DNA of 10,565 nt from Desulfobacteraceae bacterium (GCA_030638305.1 DAOWEW010000137.1:1-10565); one strand, 5' to 3'; shown: positions 1 through 7,742, counted from the stretch's first letter. Notes: generated by a model from the sequence alone, not told the origin. Numbers and translations: made by a program.

Positions 1-1054
1 CTTCTTGATCTTTTTGCACCAAATTCATTAAAAGATTTCTTCCCTGTGGGATCTGGGCAATATACTCCAGCTTTGATTCATCCACGGCAAGGTTTGAATC
101 CAGCATTTTCCTCGGATAGTTGCATGATTTTTCAAACTGTTCAAAAAAATATAAGCAAAGAGTTGGATTATAAATACGTTCATCTGCTGCATGGGAAAAA
201 GTGTAACCATTGTAATATGTTTGCATCAAGTTTACGGCTTCCTGAATTTTCTTCTTTTTAAAACCGCATTTATTGACAATCTCTTTAAGCACATCCTCAA
301 TTTCATTCTGCTTAAATCCGCACAGGTCATTAAATTCAGGCTCAAAATAGATATTCTTTGCAATATTATATCCGCTTGTAATATCGCTCATAACAACAGG
401 TGAAACCCCTGTTATAAATACACGATCAAACATGGAGCCTGAAGTTGAGGCTTTTACAGCTTTAAAAAAAGTTCTTAATGGACCTTCGTCATGTACAAGA
501 GCTTCATATCTTTTTTCGGTACTCTGAACCCCCATCATGACTGTATTCGCAAAATTGTCATACTCATCTATGAGCAAGTAAACAGGGTATGGGGTCATGC
601 GGATTGCAGCAATAAGAGAATCAATCGAATAAAGGGCATCTTCCCGATTAATTTCAATCGCAGGCAATTCAAACCCTTTATAATTATAAAATTTATAAAA
701 CCCATCAATACGTACATTAATATGGTTAAAAAGAGCTCTTTTCACATCTTCAGCACTACCTGTGGGATCAACACAGGAAAAATCAAGCCTTAAAATAAAA
801 TATGAATTACGCAATTCAGTGGGATTCTTTCCAATTTTAAGCCCGTCAAAAATCGCTTCAAATTCATCCTTTTTTGCCACATCATAATAGTTTTCCAGCA
901 TTGAAAGAACAAGGCTCTTGCCAAAGCGCCTGGGACGAATAAAAAGTTGAGAATCCGACCTTTCAAGCAGAGGTATTTTATCTGTTCTATCAATATAAAA
1001 ATATTTTTTAGTATTAATCTTTTTAAAATCAGATATACCGTATGGATATTTCAT
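1..1054 (-). CDS. AAA-ATPase-like protein (PF09820 type), 3' end outside window
   Basis: The reading frame is open from the ATG at 1054 to the left edge, giving 351 codons without a stop, so the C-terminus is missing. The N-terminus (YPYGISDF, then YIDRTDKIPLLE) and the degenerate P-loop RPRRFGKS at residues 40-47 match the family called AAA-ATPase_like. A Walker B segment, VYLLIDEYDNFAN, lies near residues 157-169. Known members usually carry a C-terminal PD-(D/E)XK nuclease-like domain (DUF1703); that part would lie beyond position 1 and cannot be seen. These genes are often multicopy and of unknown cellular role, possibly linked to mobile DNA. I chose ATG 1054 because AAGGAG sits 6 nt upstream (1061-1066). 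An in-frame ATG at 1072 has GGAG directly against it and is less likely. The start is 25 nt after the cytochrome stop, so cotranscription is plausible. Confidence 0.85.
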   Translation of the reverse strand, partial: MKYPYGISDFKKINTKKYFYIDRTDKIPLLERSDSQLFIRPRRFGKSLVLSMLENYYDVAKKDEFEAIFDGLKIGKNPTELRNSYFILRLDFSCVDPTGSAEDVKRALFNHINVRIDGFYKFYNYKGFELPAIEINREDALYSIDSLIAAIRMTPYPVYLLIDEYDNFANTVMMGVQSTEKRYEALVHDEGPLRTFFKAVKASTSGSMFDRVFITGVSPVVMSDITSGYNIAKNIYFEPEFNDLCGFKQNEIEDVLKEIVNKCGFKKKKIQEAVNLMQTYYNGYTFSHAADERIYNPTLCLYFFEQFEKSCNYPRKMLDSNLAVDESKLEYIAQIPQGRNLLMNLVQKDQE

Positions 1055-1060
1055 TGCTTG

Positions 1061-1066
1061 CTCCTT
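1061..1066 (-). promoter_or_regulatory. Ribosome binding site deciding the start of the AAA-ATPase-like gene
   Basis: Read on the minus strand this is AAGGAG, 6 nt before the ATG at 1054. It falls inside the reading frame that would begin at the alternative ATG 1072, which favours the downstream start. Confidence 0.6.
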
Positions 1067-1079
1067 GTTCATCTCCGGA

Positions 1080-1571
1080 TCAGTGGGAACCGGCATAAAT
1101 TATCGGCTTGTATCTAAAGGCTTTTACCCGCTCTTCAATGTGACATTCCTGACAAATATTTATTGTCACGTTACGAATGATATAAGCCGGATCCTTTGTT
1201 TCGATATGAATTTTGCCGGGCCCGTGGCAGACTTCGCACCCTGCATTTTTAAGTTCAGGTGTCTTTTCAGGACTTATAAAACCGCCGGGTTTCTTGTAAC
1301 CCATGGTATGACAGGCGTAACACCCCTGGATTTCATCTTCAGTAAGACCTTTTTTCATCTTTTTTATACTTTCAAAGGAGCGGCTTTTCCTTGCATGACG
1401 CATGAAAGAAATATACTGAGCTTCGTGGCAGGGTTTACAAGAATCAGATCCCATATACCTGTTTTCTTTTTTTTCCTCTGCAAATGAAGGAAATGCAAAA
1501 AGAAAAACAACCAGAAAACATGATGCAAACCACCATATTCGGATATAAATATTGCGTATTTTTTTCTTCAT
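1080..1571 (-). CDS. Secreted tetraheme c-type cytochrome (cytochrome c-554-like)
   Basis: This 163-aa protein has an N-terminal signal peptide: a basic start (MKKKIRN), a hydrophobic core at about residues 12-29, and a likely cleavage after SFA at residue 31. Four CxxCH haem-binding motifs follow at residues 45-49 (CKPCH), 84-88 (CYACH), 112-116 (CEVCH) and 140-144 (CQECH). It should therefore be exported and carry four covalent haems, moving electrons in the periplasm or at the cell surface. Spacing and flanking sequence (YMGSDSC, CEVCHGPG, C-terminal GSH) resemble the cytochrome c554 family (PF13435). Histidines outside the motifs, H59, H122 and H163, are candidate distal haem ligands. AAGGTAAGG lies just before the ATG. 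The redox partner is unknown; no reductase gene is adjacent. It lies between cstA and the AAA-ATPase-like gene, all on one strand. Confidence 0.9.
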   Translation of the reverse strand: MKKKIRNIYIRIWWFASCFLVVFLFAFPSFAEEKKENRYMGSDSCKPCHEAQYISFMRHARKSRSFESIKKMKKGLTEDEIQGCYACHTMGYKKPGGFISPEKTPELKNAGCEVCHGPGKIHIETKDPAYIIRNVTINICQECHIEERVKAFRYKPIIYAGSH

Positions 1572-1596
1572 ACCTTACCTTTGCCTGATTTTAAAT

Positions 1597-1624
1597 CACA
1601 AAAATATCAAAATAGCCCGCTATT
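1597..1624 (-). terminator. Possible weak intrinsic terminator after cstA
   Basis: On the minus strand the sequence AATAGC-GG-GCTATT (1611-1624) can form a short hairpin. The stem can be lengthened by two or three wobble or A-U pairs, and TTGATATTTTT follows. It lies between the cstA stop and the cytochrome start and could partly end the cstA transcript. The stem is AT-rich and short, so this is a tentative call. Confidence 0.35.
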
Positions 1625-1629
1625 CTATT

Positions 1630-1678
1630 CTGACCCAAATCTATGCACCTACTTGTGGAAGTTAATTCGTATACGCTC
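1630..1678. repeat. 49-bp dispersed intergenic repeat, copy 1
   Basis: By eye this stretch matches 3489-3537 in the same orientation at 41 of 49 positions without gaps. The longest identical block is GGAAGTTAATTCGT. It begins 9 nt past the cstA stop codon and fills part of the 116-bp gap before the cytochrome gene. On the minus strand both copies contain GTAGG near the middle. It encodes nothing recognisable. A REP-like or MITE-like element is the likeliest explanation. Confidence 0.75.
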
Positions 1679-1687
1679 ATCATATAT

Positions 1688-3409
1688 TCAGAATTCACCG
1701 TTCAGGGTCGTTGGAGGACGGTTCCTGATAAGTTTTTTCAAAACCAGCGTACTTTCAACTACCATCCATATTTCAAGGAGAAAAACTGCCAGTCCGATGC
1801 ATAACAGCAGCCAGTTTGAAGTAATAAAAAATTTGTTAAGATTGATGATCATAGCCCATCCTGTTATAACCAGCATGAATACCATGGGAATCATGGTATA
1901 TATGATTTGAACCTTTTGACGGGCAAGATATACCGTAATTACAAGAAGGGCCAGACCTGCCAGAAGTTGATTAACAGATCCAAACAAAGGCCATAGAGCA
2001 AGCGCTCCCTTGCCGCTGCCGTTATAAAAAGCGAGAGCAAGTGCAGTTCCAACTGCTATAATAGTGGCTGGATGTTTTCTTGCAAGAATCGGCATTTTCC
2101 AGGCAGTGGTTAATTCGGAAATTATGTAGCGCTGTAATCTGGTAGCGGTATCAAGGGTGGTTGCGGCAAAAGAAACTACAAACACACCCATTATTGTAAT
2201 TGTCAAATCGTATGGAATGCCGATTTTTTCAATCATATTAGCTGAGCCGGTTACAAATGCACCTATCTTTGATCCGAGGCCGGCAGCCGCAGTCCAACTG
2301 GAGTAATGCTGGGCAAAGGCTGCTGCTCCGACAAATGTTTCTCCTCCCTTGCTGATGCCTATGGCTAATCCTGCTCCACATGCGATCAGGACAAGAACGG
2401 CAAGCATACCTTCCATAAGCATTCCGCCAAAGCCTATAGGAAGCGAGTTTGTTTCATTGTCACATTGTTTGGATGAAGTGCCTGACGAGACTAAAGAGTG
2501 GAAGCCCGAAATAGCACCGCATGCAACTACTACAAAAATCATGGGCAGAACAGGCGGTGCTCCCTCAGGCATAAGATTAACCGGAGGTGCCACCATAATT
2601 GGTTTTGCAATAATAATACCGATAACCAGCAAACCCATGGCAATAATTAACTGATGAGAGTTAATGTAATCTCTGGGTTGCAGTAGAGTTTGAACAGGCA
2701 GTATGGATGCAATATAGGCGTAAGTCAGCAAAACAACTACCCACAGGGCTACCGGGCTTATGCCGAAAATGGCCTGCATCTTAACAGGAAAATGAGAGCC
2801 TATTATCATGGTAAGATACATAAGTATTACGGCGATAATGCTCATTGGAAGCGGTGGAGCACCTTTTTTGTAAATCATGTGTCCAAGCCATACAGCAATG
2901 GGGATTTGAAGCCAGACAGGAATTACAGCCTGAGGATACATGTTGAAAACGACAGCTATGACTACTCCAAAGATTGCTACGACAATTAAAAGCTCCAGGA
3001 AGATTATGAGTAAAAAAAGAGTGCGTACTCTTTGATTGATAACGTCTGAGGCAATATCGCCAATACTTCGGCCTTGATTGCGCAGAGAAACTGCAAGAGC
3101 TCCAAAATCATGTACGGCTCCCATAAAAATTGAGCCTATAAGTATCCATATTAATGCAGGTACCCAGCCCCAGATAATAGCGATTGCAGGACCTACAATC
3201 GGTCCTGTACCTGCGATGGATGTAAAATGATGCCCAAACAGAATTTGTTTTCTGGTGGGGACAAAATCAACATTATCCTGGAATTCTTTGCTGGGGCAGA
3301 CAGCTTCAGGATTCAGTTTAAAAATCTTTCGTGATAGGAACTTTCCGTAAGTATGATAAGCAATTATATATAACGCAGCTACGCCAACAGCCAAAAAAAG
3401 TGAATTCAT
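1688..3409 (-). CDS. cstA: Carbon starvation protein CstA-type transporter
   Basis: This 573-aa, highly hydrophobic inner-membrane protein has many predicted membrane segments spread over its full length. Family signatures of CstA (PF02554) are clear: FGHHFTSIAGTGPIVGP at about residues 58-74, GAVHDFGAL at 97-105, SLRNQGRSIGDI at 108-119, and SGFHSLVSSGTSSKQ near residue 300. A CstA_5TM-like hydrophobic C-terminal region follows. Characterised relatives in E. coli (CstA and BtsT) import peptides or pyruvate, probably with protons. This protein is about 130 residues shorter than those, as are many non-enterobacterial members. Substrate cannot be read from sequence; pyruvate or small peptides are the reasonable options. 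AGGTAA precedes the ATG by a few bases. No sensor kinase (such as BtsS/YehU) is visible nearby. Dispersed repeats flank the gene on both sides. Confidence 0.93.
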   Translation of the reverse strand: MNSLFLAVGVAALYIIAYHTYGKFLSRKIFKLNPEAVCPSKEFQDNVDFVPTRKQILFGHHFTSIAGTGPIVGPAIAIIWGWVPALIWILIGSIFMGAVHDFGALAVSLRNQGRSIGDIASDVINQRVRTLFLLIIFLELLIVVAIFGVVIAVVFNMYPQAVIPVWLQIPIAVWLGHMIYKKGAPPLPMSIIAVILMYLTMIIGSHFPVKMQAIFGISPVALWVVVLLTYAYIASILPVQTLLQPRDYINSHQLIIAMGLLVIGIIIAKPIMVAPPVNLMPEGAPPVLPMIFVVVACGAISGFHSLVSSGTSSKQCDNETNSLPIGFGGMLMEGMLAVLVLIACGAGLAIGISKGGETFVGAAAFAQHYSSWTAAAGLGSKIGAFVTGSANMIEKIGIPYDLTITIMGVFVVSFAATTLDTATRLQRYIISELTTAWKMPILARKHPATIIAVGTALALAFYNGSGKGALALWPLFGSVNQLLAGLALLVITVYLARQKVQIIYTMIPMVFMLVITGWAMIINLNKFFITSNWLLLCIGLAVFLLEIWMVVESTLVLKKLIRNRPPTTLNGEF

Positions 3410-3435
3410 AGAAATTACCTGACAAGATCAATGGT

Positions 3436-3448
3436 GTAAAATTTTTAC
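3436..3448. repeat. 13-bp AT-rich inverted repeat upstream of cstA
   Basis: GTAAAATTTTTAC is an inverted repeat (GTAAAA/TTTTAC around one central base) 27 bp upstream of the cstA start. Its position would suit an operator or a small mRNA-leader hairpin, but AT-rich inverted repeats arise often by chance and no clear promoter boxes accompany it. Confidence 0.25.
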
Positions 3449-3488
3449 TGCTGTTCCTTCAACTTTTGAGACCTGAGACTGGTCAAAT

Positions 3489-3537
3489 CTGACCTAAATC
3501 TGTGCGCCTACATGCGGAAGTTAATTCGTCCACGTTC
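3489..3537. repeat. 49-bp dispersed intergenic repeat, copy 2
   Basis: This is the partner of 1630-1678 (41 of 49 identical). Its right end, 3523-3541, also matches the right half of the 34-bp palindrome at 3857-3875 in 17 of 19 positions, which ties the two repeat types together. The match runs through the stop codon of the UPF0016 gene (3539-3541). A small inverted repeat, GGTCA-AATC-TGACC, overlaps its left edge at 3481-3494. It occupies the 129-bp gap between UPF0016 and cstA. Confidence 0.75.
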
Positions 3538-3538
3538 C

Positions 3539-3820
3539 TTAGGCAATTCTTGTTATAGAAATCAACATCCATATACCGACAACTATAAAAAATATCCCTG
3601 CTCCGATTTGTATATAATTTGGAGGTAATAAGCGACTTAACGCTGCCCCGAATAATACCGCAAGAAGGGAACTCACAATTAGAGCAAAAGCTGAGCCTAA
3701 AAATACAGAAATCTTTGAATTGTTATTCGCTGAAAGACATAACGTAGCCAGTTGAGTTTTATCTCCAAGTTCCGCAAGGAATACTAAACCAAATGTAGTA
3801 ATGAACAGCTTAAAATCCAT
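3539..3820 (-). CDS. UPF0016/GDT1-family cation exporter, single-domain form
   Basis: This 93-aa membrane protein has about three hydrophobic segments (roughly residues 5-18, 37-62 and 70-89). It carries the family signature E-L-G-D-K-T-Q at residues 17-23, whose acidic residues are thought to bind the cation. Relatives (PF01169: yeast Gdt1, human TMEM165, bacterial MneA/Mnx) export Mn2+ or Ca2+ in exchange for protons. Most contain two copies of the domain in opposite orientation. This gene encodes only one, so it should act as a homodimer or pair with a second single-domain protein; none is visible here. The ribosome site is weak (GGAAAA about 4 nt before the ATG). It lies between transketolase and cstA with repeat elements at both ends, and its stop codon falls inside repeat homology. 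Confidence 0.88.
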   Translation of the reverse strand: MDFKLFITTFGLVFLAELGDKTQLATLCLSANNNSKISVFLGSAFALIVSSLLAVLFGAALSRLLPPNYIQIGAGIFFIVVGIWMLISITRIA

Positions 3821-3841
3821 GATTTTTTCCGGGTTTTGTCG

Positions 3842-3875
3842 TTAGGAACGGGGACGAATTCGTCCCCGTTCCTAA
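3842..3875. repeat. Perfect 34-bp palindrome (REP-like)
   Basis: The arm TTAGGAACGGGGACGAA (3842-3858) is followed directly by its exact reverse complement (3859-3875), giving 17 uninterrupted base pairs centred on GAATTC. As RNA it would form a very stable hairpin. It lies between the transketolase stop and the UPF0016 start, 21 bp upstream of the latter. Neither side has a T-run, so a classic intrinsic terminator is unlikely. mRNA-end protection or a REP/BIME-type mobile repeat fits better. Confidence 0.9.
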
Positions 3876-3913
3876 TAGCAATCATGAGCTCTTTGCTTGA
3901 GAAATCCTGAGCT

Positions 3914-3926
3914 TTCGTCCCCGTTC
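3914..3926. repeat. Third copy of the palindrome arm
   Basis: TTCGTCCCCGTTC repeats the right arm of the palindrome (3859-3871) exactly and in the same orientation, 38 bp beyond the palindrome. It ends 1 nt from the transketolase stop codon. The left arm (3846-3858) could pair with either right-hand copy, so two alternative hairpins exist. Confidence 0.85.
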
Positions 3927-3927
3927 T

Positions 3928-5970
3928 TTATTGTTCAAGAAGTTCTGTTGCTTTTTGTACAATGTTTTCAGATGTAAATCCGAATTTTTTCATAACTATA
4001 TTTCCAGGCGCGGAAGCACCGAATCTGTTTATACCGATTATTGCGCCACTGCTTCCGGTATAGCGTTCCCAGCCCATGGAAATACCTGCCTCAACAGCGA
4101 TCCGTTTTGTTACATCCGGCAGGAGTATTTTATCTTTATATGTGTGTGATGTTTTTTCAAAGAGTTCCCAGCTCGGCATACTTACTATTCTGACAGCGAC
4201 GCCCTTTTCTTCAAGAACTTTTCCTGCTTCGCTTGCAATGTGTACTTCCGAGCCTGTAGCTATCAGTATAATATCCGGTTTACCGTCGGAATCCGACAGA
4301 ATATAAGCGCCGTTAATCAGCTTGTCGGCAGAGTTGTCGATTGACCTGACAATAACCGGAAGTTTTTGACGGCTGAGGATTAAGGCAACCGGGCTATCTG
4401 TAGTCTGAACAGCCAAACGCCATGCTTCTATCGTTTCTGTTGCGTCCGCAGGTCGAATTACCGTAAGTCCGGGAATAGCTCTTAAACTGGCAATGTGTTC
4501 TACCGGCTGATGAGTCGGACCGTCTTCGCCAACAGCAATACTGTCATGGGTAAATATGTATATTACAGGCAATTTCATCAGTCCGGCAAGACGTATTGCC
4601 GGCCGCATATAGTCGGCAAAAACAAGAAAAGTTGCGCCATAAGGCCGGAGCCCTTTATGAAGAACCATTCCTGACATTATTCCTCCCATAGCATGTTCCC
4701 TTACCCCGAAATGTATATTCCTTCCATCAAACATGTTTTTTTGAAAATCATGAGAAGATTCAATAATAGTCTTATTTGAGGGAGCCAGATCTGCGGAACC
4801 TCCTATAAAATAAGGTATGTTTTCGGCAATGGCATTCAGTATTTTCCCTGAAGCAGCTCTTGTAGCTATGGGCCCTTCATTTTTTGAAAAATCAGGCAGG
4901 TTGGCATCCCAGCCTTTATTTAAAGAGTTGTTTAATGAATCATTTAATTTTTCTGATAGAACAGGATATTTACTGCAATATTCTTCGAACTTTTTTTGCC
5001 AGACTGATTCAGCTTTTTTCCCTTTGTCAATGCATTTCCCGAAAACTTCAACAACTTGTTCCGGAACATGAAAAGAAGCATTTTCATCCCATCCCAGATT
5101 CTTTTTTGTCAAGCGGATTTCTTCTTCTCCGAGAGGAGCTCCATGCGCGTCAGCAGAGTCTTGTTTATTCGGACTGCCAAAGGCAATACTGGTGCGTAAA
5201 ACAATAAGAGATGGTTTGGTTGTTTCCGCCCTGGCTTCTTTAATGGCGTTATGGATATCGCTTAAATTGTTTCCATCTTCTACTCTAACTACATGCCAGT
5301 TATAGGCCTTGAATCTAAGTGCAACATCTTCAGTAAAGGTTATATCTGTATTCCCTTCAATGGATATCTTGTTGTCATCATAGATACAAATCAACTTTGC
5401 AAGACCCATGTGTCCGGCAAAAGATGCGGCTTCAGCAGTGATCCCTTCCATAAGGTCTCCATCACCGCACATTATGTAGGTATAATGATCAATGATTTCA
5501 GAATCAGGACGGTTAAAAATCGCTGCAAGATGCCTTTCAGCCATGGCCATTCCTACAGCATTAGCAATCCCCTGTCCTAATGGACCGGTTGTAGTTTCAA
5601 CACCGGGTGTATGGCCGAATTCCGGGTGCCCGGGAGTTTTACTTTCCCACTGGCGAAAGTTCTTTAAGTCACCCAGAGTTAAATCGTAGCCGGAAAGGTA
5701 AAGCAGGCTGTAAAGAAGCATAGACGCATGTCCGCCTGAAAGTACAAAACGGTCTCTATCTATCCATTCAGGATTTTTGGAATTATGTTTCAGAAAGTGT
5801 TCCCACAGGATGTAGGCCGCAGGTGCAAGGCCCATTGGTGCACCTGGATGGCCGGAATTGGCTTTTTGAATAGCATCCATGGAAAGCGTTCGGATTGTAT
5901 TAACACAAAGCTCATCAATTGCAGATTGAGTTTCCGATTTGAGCTGAGTTTCCGGCAAATCATTATTCAT
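3928..5970 (-). CDS. tkt: Transketolase
   Basis: Transketolase moves two-carbon units between ketose and aldose phosphates in the non-oxidative pentose phosphate pathway, using thiamine diphosphate and a divalent metal in the cytoplasm. The 680-aa length is normal for the full-size bacterial enzyme. Residues matching the E. coli active site are all present: H41 (SGHPGAP), H81 (GGHAS), H115 (PGHPE), the diphosphate/metal motif GDGDLMEG at 169-176 with N200, H276 (AHGAPLG), the catalytic Glu E425 in FGVREH, H475 (FTHDS) and H487 (EDGPTHQP). The N-terminal thiamine, central pyrimidine-binding and C-terminal domains are in the usual order. AAGGAGA (5979-5985) sits 8 nt before the ATG. The 91-bp gap to hemL has no obvious terminator, so readthrough from hemL is possible. 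Confidence 0.97.
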   Translation of the reverse strand: MNNDLPETQLKSETQSAIDELCVNTIRTLSMDAIQKANSGHPGAPMGLAPAAYILWEHFLKHNSKNPEWIDRDRFVLSGGHASMLLYSLLYLSGYDLTLGDLKNFRQWESKTPGHPEFGHTPGVETTTGPLGQGIANAVGMAMAERHLAAIFNRPDSEIIDHYTYIMCGDGDLMEGITAEAASFAGHMGLAKLICIYDDNKISIEGNTDITFTEDVALRFKAYNWHVVRVEDGNNLSDIHNAIKEARAETTKPSLIVLRTSIAFGSPNKQDSADAHGAPLGEEEIRLTKKNLGWDENASFHVPEQVVEVFGKCIDKGKKAESVWQKKFEEYCSKYPVLSEKLNDSLNNSLNKGWDANLPDFSKNEGPIATRAASGKILNAIAENIPYFIGGSADLAPSNKTIIESSHDFQKNMFDGRNIHFGVREHAMGGIMSGMVLHKGLRPYGATFLVFADYMRPAIRLAGLMKLPVIYIFTHDSIAVGEDGPTHQPVEHIASLRAIPGLTVIRPADATETIEAWRLAVQTTDSPVALILSRQKLPVIVRSIDNSADKLINGAYILSDSDGKPDIILIATGSEVHIASEAGKVLEEKGVAVRIVSMPSWELFEKTSHTYKDKILLPDVTKRIAVEAGISMGWERYTGSSGAIIGINRFGASAPGNIVMKKFGFTSENIVQKATELLEQ

Positions 5971-5997
5971 AAATATTATCTCCTTATTAAGGGAATT

Positions 5998-6020
5998 TGT
6001 TTGTGTTTGTGTGTTTGAGA
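5998..6020 (-). other. A/C-rich low-complexity leader upstream of tkt
   Basis: On the minus strand this stretch is almost purely A and C (CAAACACACAAACACAAAC type), about 30-50 nt before the tkt start. It would be unstructured in the mRNA and could help ribosome access, or be a simple-sequence tract without function. Confidence 0.35.
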
Positions 6021-6061
6021 AGGTACACTTGTTATGTGAACATCCGTTGGTTATATTCTAT

Positions 6062-7345
6062 TTATAAGTTTTCTAACACTTCTTCTGCTGCTTCTATTGT
6101 TTTATCAATATGTTCGGCTTCATGTGCTGTTGAAATAAAAAGCGCTTCAAACTGAGAAGGAGCAAGATAAACTCCTTTTTCCAGCATGCCCTTGTAATAG
6201 GCTGAAAACATATCAAGATCACAGCTCTTTGCATCTTCAAAATTTTTAACATCTCTATCTGTAAAAAAAAGACCGATCATTGAGCCTGCCCTGTCAATGC
6301 GGACATTTACTCCTGCCTTTTCCGCAACTTTCTTAAGGCCGATTGCAAGAAGATCGGCTTTTTTGTCAAGCTCTTCATAGAATCCAGGCTTTTTTAATTG
6401 CATAAGTGTCGCAATGCCTGCTGCCATAGCAACCGGATTGCCTGACAAAGTACCGGCCTGATATACAGGCCCCTGTGGCGCAATATGTTCCATGATTTCA
6501 CGTTTGCCCCCATAAGCGCCAACCGGTAATCCCCCTCCTATAATTTTACCGAGACATGTTATATCAGGCAATATTCCATACAAAGACTGAGCGCCGCCAT
6601 ATGCAACTCTAAATCCCGTCATAACTTCATCAAATATCAGCAAGCTGCCGCTCTTTTCAGTAACTTCCCTTAAAGTTTCCAGAAAACCCTCAACAGGTCT
6701 TACCAGCCCCATATTTCCTGCAACCGGCTCAACTATTATACAGGCAATTTTATCTCCCTGCTCATTCATAACTTTTTTGATACTATCTATATCATTATAG
6801 GGTAGCGAAAGAGTATGAGCTACAAAGGATTCAGGCACTCCCGGACTTCCTGGAATTCCTAATGTGGCAACGCCCGATCCTGCCGCAACAAGAAGAGTGT
6901 CCGCATGACCGTGATAACATCCATCAAATTTAATTATAGTATCACGACCGGTTATCCCCCTGGCAAGCCTTATGGCGCTCATTGCAGCTTCTGTGCCGGA
7001 ATTGACCATGCGAACCATTTCTATGGAAGGTACGGCCTCTATAATTATTTCAGCAATCCGGATTTCAAGATCAGTTGGCGCTCCAAAACTTGTACCGCGA
7101 TTCAAAACAGCCGCAATAGCCTTAATGACCGACGAATGCCTGTGCCCGAGTATCATCGGACCCCACGAACCAATGTAGTCGATGAAACCATTGCCATCTG
7201 CATCATAAATCATACATCCTTCTGCATGATCAATAAATACAGGTTCAGCTTCTACGGACTTGCAGGCACGTACCGGACTGTTAACACCACCTGGAATTAC
7301 ATTAACAGCCATGCTAAAAAGCTTATCAGAGTTTTTACGATTCAT
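6062..7345 (-). CDS. hemL: Glutamate-1-semialdehyde 2,1-aminomutase
   Basis: This PLP enzyme turns glutamate-1-semialdehyde into 5-aminolevulinate, the last step of the C5 route to haem and other tetrapyrroles; it acts in the cytoplasm. Counting from ATG 7345 the protein has 427 residues, close to the 426 of E. coli. Visible hallmarks are [11 protein letters not shown] at 17-27, NSGTEA at 115-120, the PLP-contacting FDE at 238-240, and the Schiff-base lysine K267 in [13 protein letters not shown]. The frame stays open to another ATG at 7405, but that start would add 20 residues not found in the family and has no ribosome site. The chosen start has AGGA 9 nt upstream. The gene is first in the minus-strand series and diverges from tRNA-Lys. 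Haem supply fits the multihaem cytochrome encoded further down. Confidence 0.96.
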   Translation of the reverse strand: MNRKNSDKLFSMAVNVIPGGVNSPVRACKSVEAEPVFIDHAEGCMIYDADGNGFIDYIGSWGPMILGHRHSSVIKAIAAVLNRGTSFGAPTDLEIRIAEIIIEAVPSIEMVRMVNSGTEAAMSAIRLARGITGRDTIIKFDGCYHGHADTLLVAAGSGVATLGIPGSPGVPESFVAHTLSLPYNDIDSIKKVMNEQGDKIACIIVEPVAGNMGLVRPVEGFLETLREVTEKSGSLLIFDEVMTGFRVAYGGAQSLYGILPDITCLGKIIGGGLPVGAYGGKREIMEHIAPQGPVYQAGTLSGNPVAMAAGIATLMQLKKPGFYEELDKKADLLAIGLKKVAEKAGVNVRIDRAGSMIGLFFTDRDVKNFEDAKSCDLDMFSAYYKGMLEKGVYLAPSQFEALFISTAHEAEHIDKTIEAAEEVLENL

Positions 7346-7354
7346 TATTAAGCA

Positions 7355-7361
7355 TCCTTTC
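7355..7361 (-). promoter_or_regulatory. Ribosome binding site fixing the hemL start
   Basis: On the minus strand GGAAAGGA ends 9 nt before ATG 7345. The upstream in-frame ATG at 7405 has no purine-rich site, so this element selects the shorter, family-length protein. Confidence 0.6.
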
Positions 7362-7427
7362 CTTTGAAAATTTGCACCATACCCCCCTACAGTATCAGAG
7401 TTCATAATTTTTTGCAGTTACATATAA

Positions 7428-7456
7428 AAAATATCAGATATCTTTGAAGAGGTCAA
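7428..7456 (-). promoter_or_regulatory. Possible hemL promoter
   Basis: On the minus strand TTGACC (7451-7456) and TATTTT (7428-7433) are separated by 17 bp, matching 5 of 6 and 4 of 6 sigma-70 consensus bases. This would start transcription roughly 75 nt before the hemL ATG. The surroundings are AT-rich, so a chance match is possible. Confidence 0.35.
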
Positions 7457-7490
7457 GAAGGATAAGGAACTCGTAAAAAATTAAAAAGAA

Positions 7491-7519
7491 TTGACAGTGA
7501 TTATTAAATTTGTTAGAAT
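7491..7519 (+). promoter_or_regulatory. Sigma-70 promoter of tRNA-Lys
   Basis: TTGACA (7491-7496, full consensus) and TAGAAT (7514-7519, 5 of 6) are spaced by exactly 17 bp. A start near 7526 would place the mature tRNA about 20 nt downstream, as expected for a stable-RNA promoter. The operon at 7743 could be read from it if transcription continues past the tRNA. Confidence 0.8.
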
Positions 7520-7546
7520 TTTTTCGTTTGTCATTTAGCAACAAGG

Positions 7547-7623
7547 GGGCCGTTAGCTCAACCAGGCAGAGCACCTGACTCTTAATCAGTAGGTTGAAGG
7601 TTCGATTCCTTCACGGCCCACCA
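7547..7623 (+). tRNA. tRNA-Lys (anticodon CTT)
   Basis: All arms can be folded: acceptor GGGCCGT pairs with ACGGCCC, D stem GCTC with GAGC, anticodon loop CTCTTAA (7579-7585) with CTT at 7581-7583, and T arm GAAGG-TTCGATT-CCTTC. The discriminator is A and the CCA end is encoded (7621-7623), giving 77 nt. Comparison with other lysine tRNAs (GACTCTTAATC core) supports the identity. The outermost anticodon-stem pair, positions 27-43, is a C-U mismatch. Its 3' end directly precedes the foreign-looking operon. Confidence 0.95.
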
Positions 7624-7742
7624 TCAAAATCTACAGTCTCCGCATTGAAACGCATATCCTGGCGCAACTTATGAATCCAGCGCTGGCGATCTTGCTATAT
7701 CATTTTTTCACATCCTTTATTTTTGAGTGAGATATAAAAACA

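Noticed and set aside
1065..1487. Plus-strand 140-codon frame opposite the cytochrome gene
   Set aside because: It is antisense to a gene with four clear haem motifs, and its translation resembles no family.
3842..3875. Palindrome as a classic intrinsic terminator of tkt
   Set aside because: The hairpin is strong, but no T-run follows on either strand, so repeat or mRNA-stability roles fit better.
1630..3926. Repeats as a CRISPR array
   Set aside because: Copies are far apart, imperfect and separated by whole genes; there are no regular spacers and no cas genes.
6905..7351. Plus-strand 148-codon frame opposite hemL
   Set aside because: Shadow of a highly conserved gene; no ribosome site or recognisable product.
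7346..7405. N-terminal extension of HemL by 20 residues from ATG 7405
   Set aside because: No ribosome site precedes it, the residues do not resemble the family, and ATG 7345 has a good site and gives the usual length.
7677..7686. CCAGCGCTGG palindrome as terminator or operator
   Set aside because: Only 10 bp, with no loop, no T-run directly after it and no second copy.
7624..7698. Minus-strand remnant of a coding region downstream of the tRNA (reads RQRWIHKLRQDMRFN)
   Set aside because: It is a short frame of under 30 codons bounded by stops, with no start or ribosome site. It looks protein-like but could be chance; a gene-remnant call would need a database hit.
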